Source: Rossellomorea orangium
Lineage (GTDB): Bacteria > Bacillota > Bacilli > Bacillales > Bacillaceae_B
Assembly: GCF_019334305.1 (NCBI RefSeq)
Contig: NZ_JAHWGH010000015.1
Coordinates: 124,001-188,000, forward strand
Length of the DNA stretch: 64,000 nucleotides
Direction: 5' to 3'
Of this stretch, positions 26,765-35,192 are shown in pieces (positions within the stretch are counted from its first letter, which is position 1; each line of letters starts with the position of its first letter). The notes beneath the pieces are model-generated. The model had not been told where the DNA came from and did not search any database. It worked only from the letters and a program-made list of their open reading frames with translations. A program made the translations under genes and the position numbers.

Positions 26765-27955
26765 TTGAAGAAAAAATCGAACTTCAGTCTTTTATTAGGA
26801 GCCGCGTTCCTGATGGCGACATCCGCCATCGGGCCAGGCTTCCTGACTCAAACAACCGTGTTCACCGAGCAGCTTGCCGCAAGCTTCGGTTTCGTCATCT
26901 TAGTATCCATTCTCATCGATATCGGTGCTCAGTTGAATATTTGGCGCATCATTGCCATTTCGGAAAAAAGGGCACAGGATATCGCCAACGATGTTTTGCC
27001 TGGATTGGGCTACTTCCTTGCCATTCTAATCGTCGCCGGCGGCTTGGCTTTCAACATCGGAAACATTGCAGGAGCGGGCCTCGGAACGAACGTCCTGTTT
27101 GGTATTTCTCCTGAGATGGGCGCATTGTTCAGTGGAATCGTCGCTGTCGGGATCTTCCTTGTGAAGGAAGCTGGCAGATTGATGGATCGGTTCGCCCAGA
27201 TCCTTGGATTCTTGATGATCATTCTTACGGTATACGTCATGTTTACTGCGAATCCACCTGTCGGGGAGGCCGTAACGAAAACATTTGCTCCGGATACCAT
27301 TGATTTCCTTGCCATTATCACACTGGTCGGCGGGACCGTTGGGGGATACATTACATTCGCCGGGGGTCACCGATTGTTAGAGGCGGGGGTAACAGGGAAA
27401 CAAGCACTTCCTGAAATCACGAAAAGCTCCGTTTCAGCTATCGGGATTGCTTCCATCATGCGAATCTTCCTATTCCTTGCTGCATTGGGAATCGTAGCAC
27501 AAGGGTTCACATTGGATCCGTCCAACCCCCCTGCCTCTGTATTCCAGCTGGCTGCTGGGGATATCGGCTACAAGATGTTCGGAATAGTCATGTGGTCTGC
27601 CGCTGTTTCTTCCGTCGTAGGAGCAGCCTATACATCGGTATCCTTTATCAGGACATTCAGTCCCCTTTTGGAAAAGTATCATAAATGGCTGATTGTCGGC
27701 TTCATCACAGTATCTACCCTTGTATTCGTGGTTGTTGGTAAACCGGTCGCCATCTTGATCCTGGTCGGTTCTCTTAATGGATTGATCCTTCCGATCGCAT
27801 TGGGCGTCATGCTGATTGCCGCTCATAAAGCTAAAATCGTCGGTGACTACAAGCATCCGGTTTGGATGACTATATTCGGTGTATTGATCGTCGTAGCCAT
27901 GTCCTATATGGGTGTGTACTCGTTGATTCAAGGCATTCCGAAGTTATTTAGTTAA
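26765..27955 (+). CDS. NRAMP family transporter (YcsG-like) of the 5-oxoproline operon
   Basis: 396 residues, about 11 membrane helices. ATSAIGPGFLTQTTVFTEQ replaces the metal-binding DPGN of true NRAMP, so divalent-metal transport is doubtful; NIGNIAGAGLGTNVLF also matches. B. subtilis ycsG sits in the equivalent ycsF-kipIA cluster, which suggests 5-oxoproline or another organic substrate. Start is TTG at 26765 with AAAGGAG 8 bases upstream, 30 bases after pxpC. A terminator follows. Confidence 0.85.
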   Translation: MKKKSNFSLLLGAAFLMATSAIGPGFLTQTTVFTEQLAASFGFVILVSILIDIGAQLNIWRIIAISEKRAQDIANDVLPGLGYFLAILIVAGGLAFNIGNIAGAGLGTNVLFGISPEMGALFSGIVAVGIFLVKEAGRLMDRFAQILGFLMIILTVYVMFTANPPVGEAVTKTFAPDTIDFLAIITLVGGTVGGYITFAGGHRLLEAGVTGKQALPEITKSSVSAIGIASIMRIFLFLAALGIVAQGFTLDPSNPPASVFQLAAGDIGYKMFGIVMWSAAVSSVVGAAYTSVSFIRTFSPLLEKYHKWLIVGFITVSTLVFVVVGKPVAILILVGSLNGLILPIALGVMLIAAHKAKIVGDYKHPVWMTIFGVLIVVAMSYMGVYSLIQGIPKLFS

Positions 27956-27964
27956 GCAAAATGG

Positions 27965-28002
27965 AAAGACCTCAATCCCATGAGGAGATCGAGGTCTTTT
28001 TT
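27965..28002 (+). terminator. Terminator of the pxp operon
   Basis: AAAGACCTC pairs with GAGGTCTTT, then a run of T. Confidence 0.8.
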
Positions 28003-28019
28003 GTGTCAGCTGACTTTTT

Positions 28020-28057
28020 TGTACCCGGTACAATCCAATCAAAATGTACCAGGTACA
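28020..28057. repeat. Two 13-bp palindromes TGTACCNGGTACA
   Basis: TGTACCCGGTACA at 28020-28032 and TGTACCAGGTACA at 28045-28057, centres 25 bases apart, between convergent transcription units. Confidence 0.7.
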
Positions 28058-28075
28058 TCACTTTTCAAGACATAG

Positions 28076-28100
28076 AAAAAAAGAGACCCCAACGGCCTCT
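28076..28100 (-). terminator. Terminator of the rlmD-side operon
   Basis: Minus strand AGAGGCC pairs with GGTCTCT (G-U) over a short loop, followed by seven T; starts at the ywbE stop. Confidence 0.7.
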
Positions 28101-28297
28101 TATTTCTGGATAATATGTTTCACACGGCCAACCTGTCCATCTGTTAATCGGACTTTGATTCCGTGTGGATGATTCGGTGAATTGGTTAGAATATCTTTCA
28201 CAATCCCACGTGTCAGTTTATCTGTTCGCTGGTCTTTTTTCAGGACGATGTCCACTTCAAGACCCGGTTTAATATTGGAACGCTGTTGTCCGCTCAT
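28100..28297 (-). CDS. YwbE family small protein
   Basis: 65 residues: MSGQQRSNIKPGLEVDIVLK, TRGIVKDILTNSPNHPHGIK and GQVGRVKHI are typical of YwbE (DUF2196), a small predicted nucleic-acid-like beta protein of unknown role. I place the start at 28297, where GGAG lies 6 bases upstream; an ATG four codons earlier lacks a site. It follows a DNA-binding mini-protein and rlmD on the same strand. Confidence 0.82.
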   Translation of the reverse strand: MSGQQRSNIKPGLEVDIVLKKDQRTDKLTRGIVKDILTNSPNHPHGIKVRLTDGQVGRVKHIIQK

Positions 28298-28340
28298 TGT
28301 ATTCTCCATTTCTTCAGTTGATTTCTTGAATCACAAAGGA

Positions 28341-28571
28341 TTAGTCTTCATCCTTAACATCGATATCTTCAGGGATCGGTTCACTTAGATATTCTGCGAG
28401 CTGCCGCTTCATTTTTTCCATTTGCTCGAGATGCTGATTGAATTGATCCCGGTATAGTAAATATTGTTCCCCGTCATGAACCGCACGTATTTTTCTTTGT
28501 TGGACGAGGCTTTCGATGTACGATTCGGGAAGTGATAAATATTCAGCTGTTTCTTTAATGGTGAGATACAT
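28341..28571 (-). CDS. Excisionase-type helix-turn-helix mini-protein
   Basis: 76 residues. MYLTIKETAEYLSLPESYIESLVQQ and KIRAVHDGEQYLLYRDQF make a MerR/Xis-like winged helix-turn-helix (helix_turn_helix_17 type), with an acidic C-terminal tail. It probably binds DNA as a small regulator and not as a phage excisionase, since no phage genes are near. It starts 20 bases after the rlmD stop. Confidence 0.8.
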   Translation of the reverse strand: MYLTIKETAEYLSLPESYIESLVQQRKIRAVHDGEQYLLYRDQFNQHLEQMEKMKRQLAEYLSEPIPEDIDVKDED

Positions 28572-28591
28572 TGGTTTAATCCCTCACTTTG

Positions 28592-29968
28592 TTATTCGAC
28601 TAACTCGATCTTCGCAACGGCTTCACAGTGCATGGTCTGAGGGAACATATCAACAGGTTGAACCTCTGTTGTTTTATATCCCCCATCTTCCAGGATTCTA
28701 AGATCCCGGGCAAGTGTCGCAGGATTACACGATACATAGACGACACGCTTAGGCTTCATGGCAAGGATTGTATCCAGAAGTGCTTCATCACAGCCCTTTC
28801 GTGGAGGATCCACAACAAGAACGTCCGCTTTAACCCCTTCTTTATACCAATCGGGAATAACCACTTCCGCAGGGCCCGCTTTGAATTCCACATTCTGCAT
28901 ATCATTCAACGCAGCATTTTGCTTTGCGTCTTCAATCGCCTGAGGGACAATTTCGACTCCGAACACCTTCTTGGCCTTTTGAGCGAGGAAAAGGGAGATC
29001 GTCCCAATTCCGCAATACGCATCAATGACCGTTTCTTCTCCTTGTAAATCCGCATACTCTAATGCTTTATCATAAAGCACTTTCGTTTGTTCCGGATTCA
29101 CCTGATAGAAAGATCTTGCGGAGATCGCAAATTTAACATCCCCGATATAATCGTGGATGACGTCTTCTCCCCATAGAACAGTGGTGCTGTCTCCCATGAT
29201 CACGTTTGTCCTTTTAGGGTTCACATTTTGAACGATTGATTTCAATCCTTCAATATTTTCGGTAAGAGCTTCAACGATGGCCTTCTTATGAGGAAGCTCA
29301 GGCGTCCGCGTGACCAGTACCACCATAACTTCACCCGTCGTATACGCCGTCCGGGTCATAATATGGCGCAGCGTCCCTTTATGGCTCTTTTCATCATAGG
29401 GACGGACCTCAAGTTTCTCGCATATATCCTTCACATGTTGGATCACTTCATCATTTTTTTCATATTGAATGATACATTTATCCATATCGATAATTTCATG
29501 ACTCCGCTTTTGATAGAACCCGGCTACAAACCGCCCGTCCTTTTCCCCTACAGGGACCTGGGCTTTGTTGCGGTAGCGCCACGGTTCTTCCATTCCAAGG
29601 ACCGGGTGTACGCTGACATCATGAAGTTTCCCGATACGCTGCATCACGTCACGGACATTCTTTTCCTTCGCTTCCAACTGACCTTCATAGGTCATATGCT
29701 GGATCTGGCATCCTCCGCATTCCTTGTATATCGGACATGGAGGTTCCTGGCGAAACGGACTTTCCTTCGTGCGTTCTGACATTCTCCCGAAACCGTATCC
29801 TTTGCTCGTTTTCACGACCTTTACCTGACCTTCTTCTCCTGGAAGGGCATTGGGAACGAATAATGGGTAACCGTCTACTTTGGTGACACCATTTCCGTCA
29901 TGGGTCAGATCTTCAAATACGGCTTTATCTATATAATCATTTTTTTGAACGGGTGCTTTTTTACTCAC
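28592..29968 (-). CDS. rlmD: 23S rRNA (uracil-C5)-methyltransferase, RlmD/RlmCD family
   Basis: 458 residues. An N-terminal TRAM domain ([21 protein letters not shown]), a four-cysteine iron-sulfur motif ([15 protein letters not shown] plus a later Cys), the SAM site [14 protein letters not shown], and the catalytic segments [14 protein letters not shown] and [14 protein letters not shown]. It methylates uridines of 23S rRNA (U1939, and U747 in the dual-site B. subtilis enzyme YefA). Synteny with dgkB and gatCAB matches yefA. Start is GTG, with AAGGAAG upstream. Confidence 0.92.
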   Translation of the reverse strand: MSKKAPVQKNDYIDKAVFEDLTHDGNGVTKVDGYPLFVPNALPGEEGQVKVVKTSKGYGFGRMSERTKESPFRQEPPCPIYKECGGCQIQHMTYEGQLEAKEKNVRDVMQRIGKLHDVSVHPVLGMEEPWRYRNKAQVPVGEKDGRFVAGFYQKRSHEIIDMDKCIIQYEKNDEVIQHVKDICEKLEVRPYDEKSHKGTLRHIMTRTAYTTGEVMVVLVTRTPELPHKKAIVEALTENIEGLKSIVQNVNPKRTNVIMGDSTTVLWGEDVIHDYIGDVKFAISARSFYQVNPEQTKVLYDKALEYADLQGEETVIDAYCGIGTISLFLAQKAKKVFGVEIVPQAIEDAKQNAALNDMQNVEFKAGPAEVVIPDWYKEGVKADVLVVDPPRKGCDEALLDTILAMKPKRVVYVSCNPATLARDLRILEDGGYKTTEVQPVDMFPQTMHCEAVAKIELVE

Positions 29969-30045
29969 GGTTATCTTCCTTTACGAATTCCTTTTTAAGA
30001 CTCTACTGATTGTACCATAAATGGGGAAGGAGAATGAAATGGTTG

Positions 30046-30058
30046 GAGGTCCGTCCCT
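30046..30058 (+). repeat. Dispersed 13-bp repeat, copy 2 (GAGGTCCGTCCCT)
   Basis: Single copy between rlmD and the terminator at 30067. Confidence 0.75.
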
Positions 30059-30066
30059 CTCTGTGT

Positions 30067-30099
30067 AAAAAAAGCATCGAACACTGTGGTCCGATGCTT
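30067..30099 (-). terminator. Terminator of the ABM-helical protein operon
   Basis: Minus strand AGCATCGG pairs with CGATGCT over a loop, followed by seven T. Confidence 0.8.
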
Positions 30100-30105
30100 C
30101 TGCTT

Positions 30106-30477
30106 TCATGTTGAAGGGAGATTTTCTCTGTCTGCGGTACGGATGGATTCGATTGCCTGTTTCAGATAAAGCTCGAAGGTCTTACCCTTTTCAACATCGG
30201 TCTCGTCTAGGGATTCCATGATACAGTTGAAATTATCAATGAGGTGATCTGATTTCATCCCCCTGCTGACCAACACACTGTTCAGCCAAAGGGCATAATC
30301 GGAAAATACCTTCGCTTCACCTACATCTGCAGCGGACTCCAGATAATTGAAGTGATGGATATTATCCTCGTAGCACTTCTTTCTTCCGGCTTCCCCGAAC
30401 CTTTCGTCCAATTCAGGATAGCGCTCATACAACTTTTCAACTGCTATATCTATGACATTTTTATACTTATTATCCAT
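30106..30477 (-). CDS. Unknown all-helical protein coupled to an ABM monooxygenase
   Basis: 123 residues, predicted almost wholly helical, no signal or membrane segment. Features are a conserved-looking WLNSVLVSRGMKSDHLIDNF block and scattered His/Cys (KKCYEDNIHHFNY). It weakly recalls N-terminal helical sensor domains of RsbR-like or B12-binding regulators, but I do not assign it. The start shares a base with the previous stop (TAATG), so it is translated with the monooxygenase-like gene and may work with it. Confidence 0.65.
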   Translation of the reverse strand: MDNKYKNVIDIAVEKLYERYPELDERFGEAGRKKCYEDNIHHFNYLESAADVGEAKVFSDYALWLNSVLVSRGMKSDHLIDNFNCIMESLDETDVEKGKTFELYLKQAIESIRTADRENLPST

Positions 30478-30782
30478 TAGTACGCCACCACCTTGTAACG
30501 ATCGATGGATGGAATGATAGAAGCCAGCTCTTGATCAGGATATTTCTTTTCCAGATCATGAATACGCTTATAGTCTTCACTCTTCACCCAGGTCATAAAG
30601 TGCTCCTTCGTATCCCATTCCATATGGACCGTGATCTCTCCCGGTTTTTTATCATTTTGAAGGAGAAGGAACCTCTGAAATCCTTCCGCCTCATCCACAA
30701 GACCTGAACGGGAATGATAGATTGAAATTACTTCCTCCGCCTTTTCATCAGGAACTACAAATGTTGAATGTACGATATACAT
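30477..30782 (-). CDS. Antibiotic biosynthesis monooxygenase (ABM)-like / heme-degrading family protein
   Basis: 101 residues with a ferredoxin-like ABM fold: YIVHSTFVVPDEKAEEVISIYHSR, GFQRFLLLQNDKK, ITVHMEWDTKEHFMTWVKSEDYK. The family includes IsdG/HmoA/HmoB heme oxygenases, but also oxidoreductases with no cofactor. The ATG at 30782 has AAGGGTG 6 bases upstream; the reading from 30806 is too long. Its stop overlaps the next start (TAATG). Whether it degrades heme cannot be told here. Confidence 0.8.
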   Translation of the reverse strand: MYIVHSTFVVPDEKAEEVISIYHSRSGLVDEAEGFQRFLLLQNDKKPGEITVHMEWDTKEHFMTWVKSEDYKRIHDLEKKYPDQELASIIPSIDRYKVVAY

Positions 30783-31039
30783 TGAATTCACCCTTCTTAG
30801 TGGCACATTATCCGATATGCTTTTTATTCACTGTAACACAATCCTTCCGTGCCAGGGAATACAAAATTTAACAGGCAACTACTGATTCTCACCTTATAAG
30901 ACAATCGATTTAGAAATTAAACAGATTCAAGTAGTATTTCATTTTACTTGATAGTATGTTAAAACTTACCGCGTTTCATCCGATCTACAAAGGGTACAAT
31001 GGTATGTGCAACAATTCTAGAAAGAGAAGGTAGATAAAT

Positions 31040-31390
31040 ATGAACCCAGACATCATAGTGAACCTTATACTCGTCGGAAATGTCTTCCTTGGAGTTTTAT
31101 TTGCTCTCAAGTCGAGAAGATGGTGGCTTCCTTATATATTGATCGGACTCACCTTTTTGACTTTAACCTTTGGATTCGGGATATCCCTTTTGCTTAATAA
31201 AGAATCGATCCTGGCTTATTTATTCGTGTTCGTGGTGGGGCAATTGATCTGGGTCTTTGCCTTTGTGATCATCGCCCACATCTTATCATGGGTTGTCAGG
31301 AAGGTTCCTTTCCGTCATAAGCAGCAAATTGGGTGGGGATTTTTAATTGGATTCCCTTTGACTTTTTTTGTGTTTTTACTTGTCAATTGA
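31040..31390 (+). CDS. Small integral membrane protein, unknown
   Basis: 116 residues with about four hydrophobic helices (IIVNLILVGNVFLGVLFAL; WWLPYILIGLTFLTLTF; ILAYLFVFVVGQLIWVFAF; GWGFLIGFPLTFFVFLL) and basic loops. GAAGG precedes the ATG. It stands alone between divergent transcription units. No family recognised. Confidence 0.65.
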   Translation: MNPDIIVNLILVGNVFLGVLFALKSRRWWLPYILIGLTFLTLTFGFGISLLLNKESILAYLFVFVVGQLIWVFAFVIIAHILSWVVRKVPFRHKQQIGWGFLIGFPLTFFVFLLVN

Positions 31391-31440
31391 TTTCAGGACG
31401 AATATATAGATTAAACGTGGTTTTTAAGCAGCGAGTAGCA

Positions 31441-31680
31441 GTTGATTTCCGCTCCAGGTGCTCGCTTTCCGCGGGGCGTGAGTTGAGCCTCCTCGGCTAG
31501 AAGAGGTGTCCTTCCCTTGTCCAGCTCCGGCGGCTAGCCCCTCGAGGTCATAAGCTAAATGGTCCAAGAAGGCAAAAAACGCCTTCCCAGCCCATTCATC
31601 TTATGCTTGTCGGGGCTGAGCAAGCCGCCTCCGCTTTTCGTTGTTTCCCGCAGGAGTCGAGCACCTTCCGCTCCAATCAA
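31441..31680. repeat. Bacillus-type structured intergenic repeat (outer element) with an insertion
   Basis: Ends GTTGATT...GGTGCTCG at 31441-31464 and CGAGCACC...AATCAAC at 31657-31680 are inverted, with TCCGCTCC present at both ends in direct orientation. From memory this is the widespread GTTGATTTCCGCTCC repeat of Bacillaceae intergenic regions. Its middle is replaced or split by the inner element at 31517-31644. Confidence 0.7.
31517..31644. repeat. Second Bacillus-type repeat nested inside the first
   Basis: GGCGGCTAGCCCC near 31530 pairs with GGGGCTGAGCAAGCCGCC near 31612, CATAAG with CTTATG, and an inner GAAGGC/GCCTTC. Both boundaries carry TTGT. It matches the TTGTCCAGCTCC-type Bacillus repeat as I recall it. 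Confidence 0.6.
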
Positions 31681-31908
31681 CGGAGTTTTTTATCTAAATT
31701 GCTTGATTTTATGTCTATTCATTTAGCTCTGTTACGGCAAACTTGTATAGAGGATGAGGAGAACTGCATAAACTCATGGCGAGTTCCCGGAAGCGCACTG
31801 TGCTTAGAAGACGTGGTCGATCGGTAGCTGCAATCAGGAGCAGTTCCCCTCACTCTCCTGCAAACACTCTATGACAGAGCAGGTGCAAATCATAGTCATT
31901 GTTAACAT
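31681..31908. other. Gene-less stretch
   Basis: No ORF with a ribosome site, no recognisable RNA or repeat; only short imperfect inverted repeats. Confidence 0.5.
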
Positions 31909-31943
31909 AAAAAAAGGAATGCCACCACGGCATTCCTTTTTTT
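31909..31943. terminator. Bidirectional terminator after dgkB
   Basis: AAGGAATGCC pairs with GGCATTCCTT, loop ACCAC, A7 on one side and T7 on the other. Confidence 0.9.
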
Positions 31944-31946
31944 ATA

Positions 31947-32861
31947 TTATTCAGCTTTATCTTCCGGGCGGATCTTATCAAGTGGAACGAATACTTGGAG
32001 ATGACGATAGAGGTTCTCGAATTCTGCAGGGAGGACTCCTCCAAGCTCACCGTCTACATTGAGCTGCACCTTTTCTTTCGCCTTGATTTTAATTCGATTG
32101 GCCTGGGTGTAAATGACGTTCGGGTCATTTACGTGTTCGCCGCGTACTGCCAGGGACGCGATACGGATAAATTCTGCCAGATTCGTTTTCTTCAGAATCA
32201 GGAGAGAAAATAAGCCATCATTGATTGAAGCATCCGGAGCCAGTTTCTCGAACCCCCCCACCGAGTTGGTCAGTCCGATCAGGAAGAGCATTGCTTCTCC
32301 TTCAAATAGCTTTCCGTCATATTCGATCGATACGTCTGTCGGCTTGATGGAAGGCAGCATTTCAATCCCTTTTAAGTAATAAGCAAGCTGTCCCATCATG
32401 GTTTTCAGCTTACTCGGCACTTCATAGGTCAATTCAGTGATTCTTCCACCGCCTGCGATATTGATGAAATAACGTTCATTCATGCGTCCGATATCGACGG
32501 GGATGGTTTCACCTTTCGTAATCACATCTATGGCAGAACTGATATCCTTTGGAATGTGCAGGGCCCGGGCGAAGTCATTGGTTGTTCCCATCGGAACGAT
32601 TCCAAGCTTCGGACGGTAGTCCTGTTCGGCCAATCCATTGACGACTTCGTTTAACGTACCGTCCCCACCGGCAGCCACAACGATATCATATTGCCGTTCA
32701 ACAGCAATGCGTGCCGCTTCGGTCGCATCCCCTTCACATATGGTCGCGTGTACAGAGGTTTCATAACCTGCCTGCTCAAGCTTGATTAATACTTCAGCCA
32801 AGTGCTTTTTAAAAAGCTCCCGTCCCGAAGTAGGATTGTATATAATTCGTGCTCGTTTCAT
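31947..32861 (-). CDS. dgkB: Diacylglycerol kinase DgkB (LCB5/YegS family)
   Basis: 304 residues. IIYNPTSGRELFKKHL and VVAAGGDGTLNEVVNGL (the GGDGT nucleotide site) define the lipid kinase family; GTTNDFARAL follows. It phosphorylates diacylglycerol from lipoteichoic acid synthesis so the lipid can be reused. In B. subtilis yerQ lies beside yefA and gatCAB, as here. I place the start at 32861 (MKRARIIYNP); 18 extra upstream codons are possible but unlikely. Confidence 0.92.
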   Translation of the reverse strand: MKRARIIYNPTSGRELFKKHLAEVLIKLEQAGYETSVHATICEGDATEAARIAVERQYDIVVAAGGDGTLNEVVNGLAEQDYRPKLGIVPMGTTNDFARALHIPKDISSAIDVITKGETIPVDIGRMNERYFINIAGGGRITELTYEVPSKLKTMMGQLAYYLKGIEMLPSIKPTDVSIEYDGKLFEGEAMLFLIGLTNSVGGFEKLAPDASINDGLFSLLILKKTNLAEFIRIASLAVRGEHVNDPNVIYTQANRIKIKAKEKVQLNVDGELGGVLPAEFENLYRHLQVFVPLDKIRPEDKAE

Positions 32862-33188
32862 ACCCATCATCCTAATCTGTATTAATTCAGAAAAACTCGT
32901 CCATTTATATAACATCTTTTAACATCATATACCAAATTAAATTATTCATGCAAAATGTGTTGTAAAGGCAGGATTATTTCAAATCGTCCACCGGTCAATA
33001 TCATAACTCTTTTCAGTGGAAAAATCTAATGAAATATGAAATTCCCCATCCAGATAATGGTCTTTCGATGAGATTGTCAAAAATAATACATAAATGGAAT
33101 CAGGGCGAAAACCCGCGCGTTTTATACTATTTTATGATATGGGATCCTGAATTAGAGTAGTCCCATTGCCCCAAACATGAACACAACC
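32862..33188. other. Gene-less stretch between dgkB and the NAT terminator
   Basis: AT-rich, holding the dgkB promoter region; no ORF, RNA or repeat stands out. Confidence 0.5.
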
Positions 33189-33229
33189 AAAAAGCCGTAC
33201 AGAATATCATCCCGATATTCTGTACGGCT
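33189..33229 (-). terminator. Strong terminator after the NAT gene
   Basis: Perfect 16-base arms (33193-33208 with 33214-33229), five-base loop, short T tail. It overlaps the last codon region of the gene. Confidence 0.88.
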
Positions 33230-34034
33230 ATGGAAATAGCTTAATGTTCCGCTTTTGTAAGAACTGGATGGATTCCTCGAGAGAATGCATATCAAAATGG
33301 TAGACTTCACCGATGACATCTTTCCATTTATCGATATCCTTCATGTGATATTCCCGAATATTCCGGTAGGTCATCACCTTCAACGTCTGGTTACGCAGGA
33401 AGTAGCACTGATTACCCTGAAAACGGACGGCCGTGATCCTCCTCATGGTGATATTATCATCTGAATCCATGTAGGAAGCTTGAATATCCGATTCCAATTC
33501 GTCTTCCTCAAGCGGAACCCACTCGATGGTCTTTTTCACAAACGTCTTCCCATTTGAACGGCGATCCACTTCAAATTCCCGGATATCTTTCTGGGTGAAA
33601 ATGATCTCCTCCCCAAACCCGTGAAGAAGATGCCTCTGCCTTGCTTCAAGCTCGACAGGCTTCATGATGGGAGAACCGTATCCCACATCAACATACAGCT
33701 TCCGGTTATCAATCGATATCATCAATCCCAGGTGACCAGGATTCACTCTGACAAATTGACAGTGAAAGCCTAACTCTTTCAATAGCCTGCCGAAGTTGAT
33801 GTTTAAAGTAAAGCAGGTTCCTCCCCACCCTTTCAGGTGAAGGTTTTCGGCGAATGTCTCTAACGAGGGCACGAAGGATTCCCCTTTGGAAAAATAATAA
33901 AACTTACTGAACGTTTCATAGGGAATCCGTATTAAATGCTGTTGGATCAGCCGCTGCAAATAGTTTAAAGTCGGGGTCTCAATATCCATATTTAAGTAAT
34001 CTACATATTTCTTTACTGCTTCCAATCCGATCAC
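33228..34034 (-). CDS. Arylamine N-acetyltransferase family protein
   Basis: 268 residues. The Cys-His-Asp triad is visible: Cys74 in GGTCFTLN, His101 in GHLGLMI, Asp116 in YVDVGYG. Members move acetyl from acetyl-CoA to arylamines and hydrazines through the cysteine, and some close macrolactams. The usual RGG before the cysteine is WGG here, a small oddity. It starts 5 bases after the methyltransferase stop, so the two are one operon. Substrate unknown. Confidence 0.87.
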   Translation of the reverse strand: MIGLEAVKKYVDYLNMDIETPTLNYLQRLIQQHLIRIPYETFSKFYYFSKGESFVPSLETFAENLHLKGWGGTCFTLNINFGRLLKELGFHCQFVRVNPGHLGLMISIDNRKLYVDVGYGSPIMKPVELEARQRHLLHGFGEEIIFTQKDIREFEVDRRSNGKTFVKKTIEWVPLEEDELESDIQASYMDSDDNITMRRITAVRFQGNQCYFLRNQTLKVMTYRNIREYHMKDIDKWKDVIGEVYHFDMHSLEESIQFLQKRNIKLFP

Positions 34035-34039
34035 TCTTT

Positions 34040-34819
34040 CTACTTTTTCATCAGGCAGACTGTAAACTGGTGCTGAAGAGTAAACTCCTGGAGGGAATCG
34101 TAACGCCTGGATAAGAAGGTATGTAATGATTGCAGTAATCCTTCTTTCTCCGTGTCATCCAAGTGAGAAAGCCAGTAAAGGGATCCCACACGATCGCACC
34201 AGGACTGCAAGGTAAAATCGACCATATAGGAAAAGGTATAAAAATCCTTAATCGTAAAATCAGCCTGCTGCCATTCTAACAACCACTCCACGGGAAATCC
34301 ATTTACCTGACCCGCAGGATCAGCTTTTGTATCGGGGAGTGTCATATCGACATGTTCATTTAAGAATGTCATCGTGTCCTGCACGACTTCATGGGTCATA
34401 AGGAAGCTTGAATCACTTACAATGAACGTTCCATTATCCTTCAAAATCCGCTTGATTTCATGGATTGCTTTCGTCCGATCGAATAAATCCCAGCTTCTGT
34501 GGATCATCGTAATATCATAATAGTTGTCCGGCAAATTCGTTGATTCAGCCGTCCCCGTCAGATATGGGATTTCCAAGTAAAGTTTACTTTCCAACGTCTT
34601 GGCTGTTTCCCTCATGTCAATCGAAGGCTCGACACCTATGACCTCGGCTCCACGCTTATGAAGCTTTCTGGTCAGGCTGCCCGTACCCGAACCGATTTCA
34701 GCCACTTTCCTACCTTCCCACACAATTCCCCTTACCTTCAACGTATCAAAGAAACGGTGTGGAATATCATCACAAGACGCAGCGTAACGGGAGGTCACAT
34801 TACCAAAATTCACTGTCAT
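34040..34819 (-). CDS. Class I SAM-dependent methyltransferase
   Basis: 259 residues. Motif I is VAEIGSGTGSLTRKLHKRGA, with the acidic VEPS end of strand 2; YYDITMIHRSWDLFDR and RILKDNGTFIVSDSSF are the later motifs. It is of the small-molecule (UbiE/Methyltransf_11) type. GGGAAGAGAG precedes the ATG. It leads an operon with the arylamine N-acetyltransferase, which suggests the two modify a shared or related compound. Confidence 0.85.
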   Translation of the reverse strand: MTVNFGNVTSRYAASCDDIPHRFFDTLKVRGIVWEGRKVAEIGSGTGSLTRKLHKRGAEVIGVEPSIDMRETAKTLESKLYLEIPYLTGTAESTNLPDNYYDITMIHRSWDLFDRTKAIHEIKRILKDNGTFIVSDSSFLMTHEVVQDTMTFLNEHVDMTLPDTKADPAGQVNGFPVEWLLEWQQADFTIKDFYTFSYMVDFTLQSWCDRVGSLYWLSHLDDTEKEGLLQSLHTFLSRRYDSLQEFTLQHQFTVCLMKK

Positions 34820-34971
34820 TCACTCTCTTCCCCTATCATAATTGATTTTCACTCTACTGAACGTTACGATTTCATGTCAACTCCATCACAAATCCGACTG
34901 CCCGAACAGCCATCATACCTGCTGCCATGCATACCTACTACATTCTGTATCCCCGAGAGAAATTCCTGCAG

Positions 34972-34984
34972 AGGGACGGACCTT
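34972..34984 (-). repeat. Dispersed 13-bp repeat, copy 3
   Basis: AGGGACGGACCTT on the plus strand, upstream of the methyltransferase gene. Confidence 0.75.
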
Positions 34985-35121
34985 GATGCTCTTTATATCG
35001 TCATAATATTGCTTCTATTAAACTAACGTTTACTATATGAAATTATCCTATTATGTACGGTATTAAACCTTGTTGGATATTATATTTCTATCATTTAATC
35101 CGGGGGAATAGCTGCGAAACA

Positions 35122-35134
35122 GAGGTCCGTCCCT
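35122..35134 (+). repeat. Dispersed 13-bp repeat, copy 4 (GAGGTCCGTCCCT)
   Basis: Directly abuts the A-run of the next terminator. Confidence 0.75.
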
Positions 35135-35164
35135 AAAAAAAACGGTCATCTGAGATGACCGTTT
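35135..35164 (-). terminator. Terminator after the XRE-type regulator gene
   Basis: Minus strand AAACGGTCATC pairs with GATGACCGTTT, three-base loop, then T8. Confidence 0.85.
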
Positions 35165-35192
35165 GAGAAGACCGTTTGGTATGTGGTGTTCT

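Larger units (their letters stand above)
34820..35192. other. Intergenic region with two dispersed repeats and a terminator
   Basis: Contains repeat copies at 34972-34984 and 35122-35134 and the terminator at 35135-35164; otherwise AT-rich with no gene. Confidence 0.6.

Noticed and set aside
28341..28571. Prophage excisionase as a sign of an integrated element
   Set aside because: No integrase, attachment-site duplication or phage genes nearby; it is cotranscribed with housekeeping rlmD.
31441..31680. Structured non-coding RNA gene
   Set aside because: No promoter or terminator of its own; the inverted ends fit a Bacillus intergenic repeat.
33228..34819. Antibiotic biosynthetic cluster with a rifamycin-amide-synthase-like NAT
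   Set aside because: No polyketide, peptide or AHBA genes are near; a stand-alone modifying pair is more likely.
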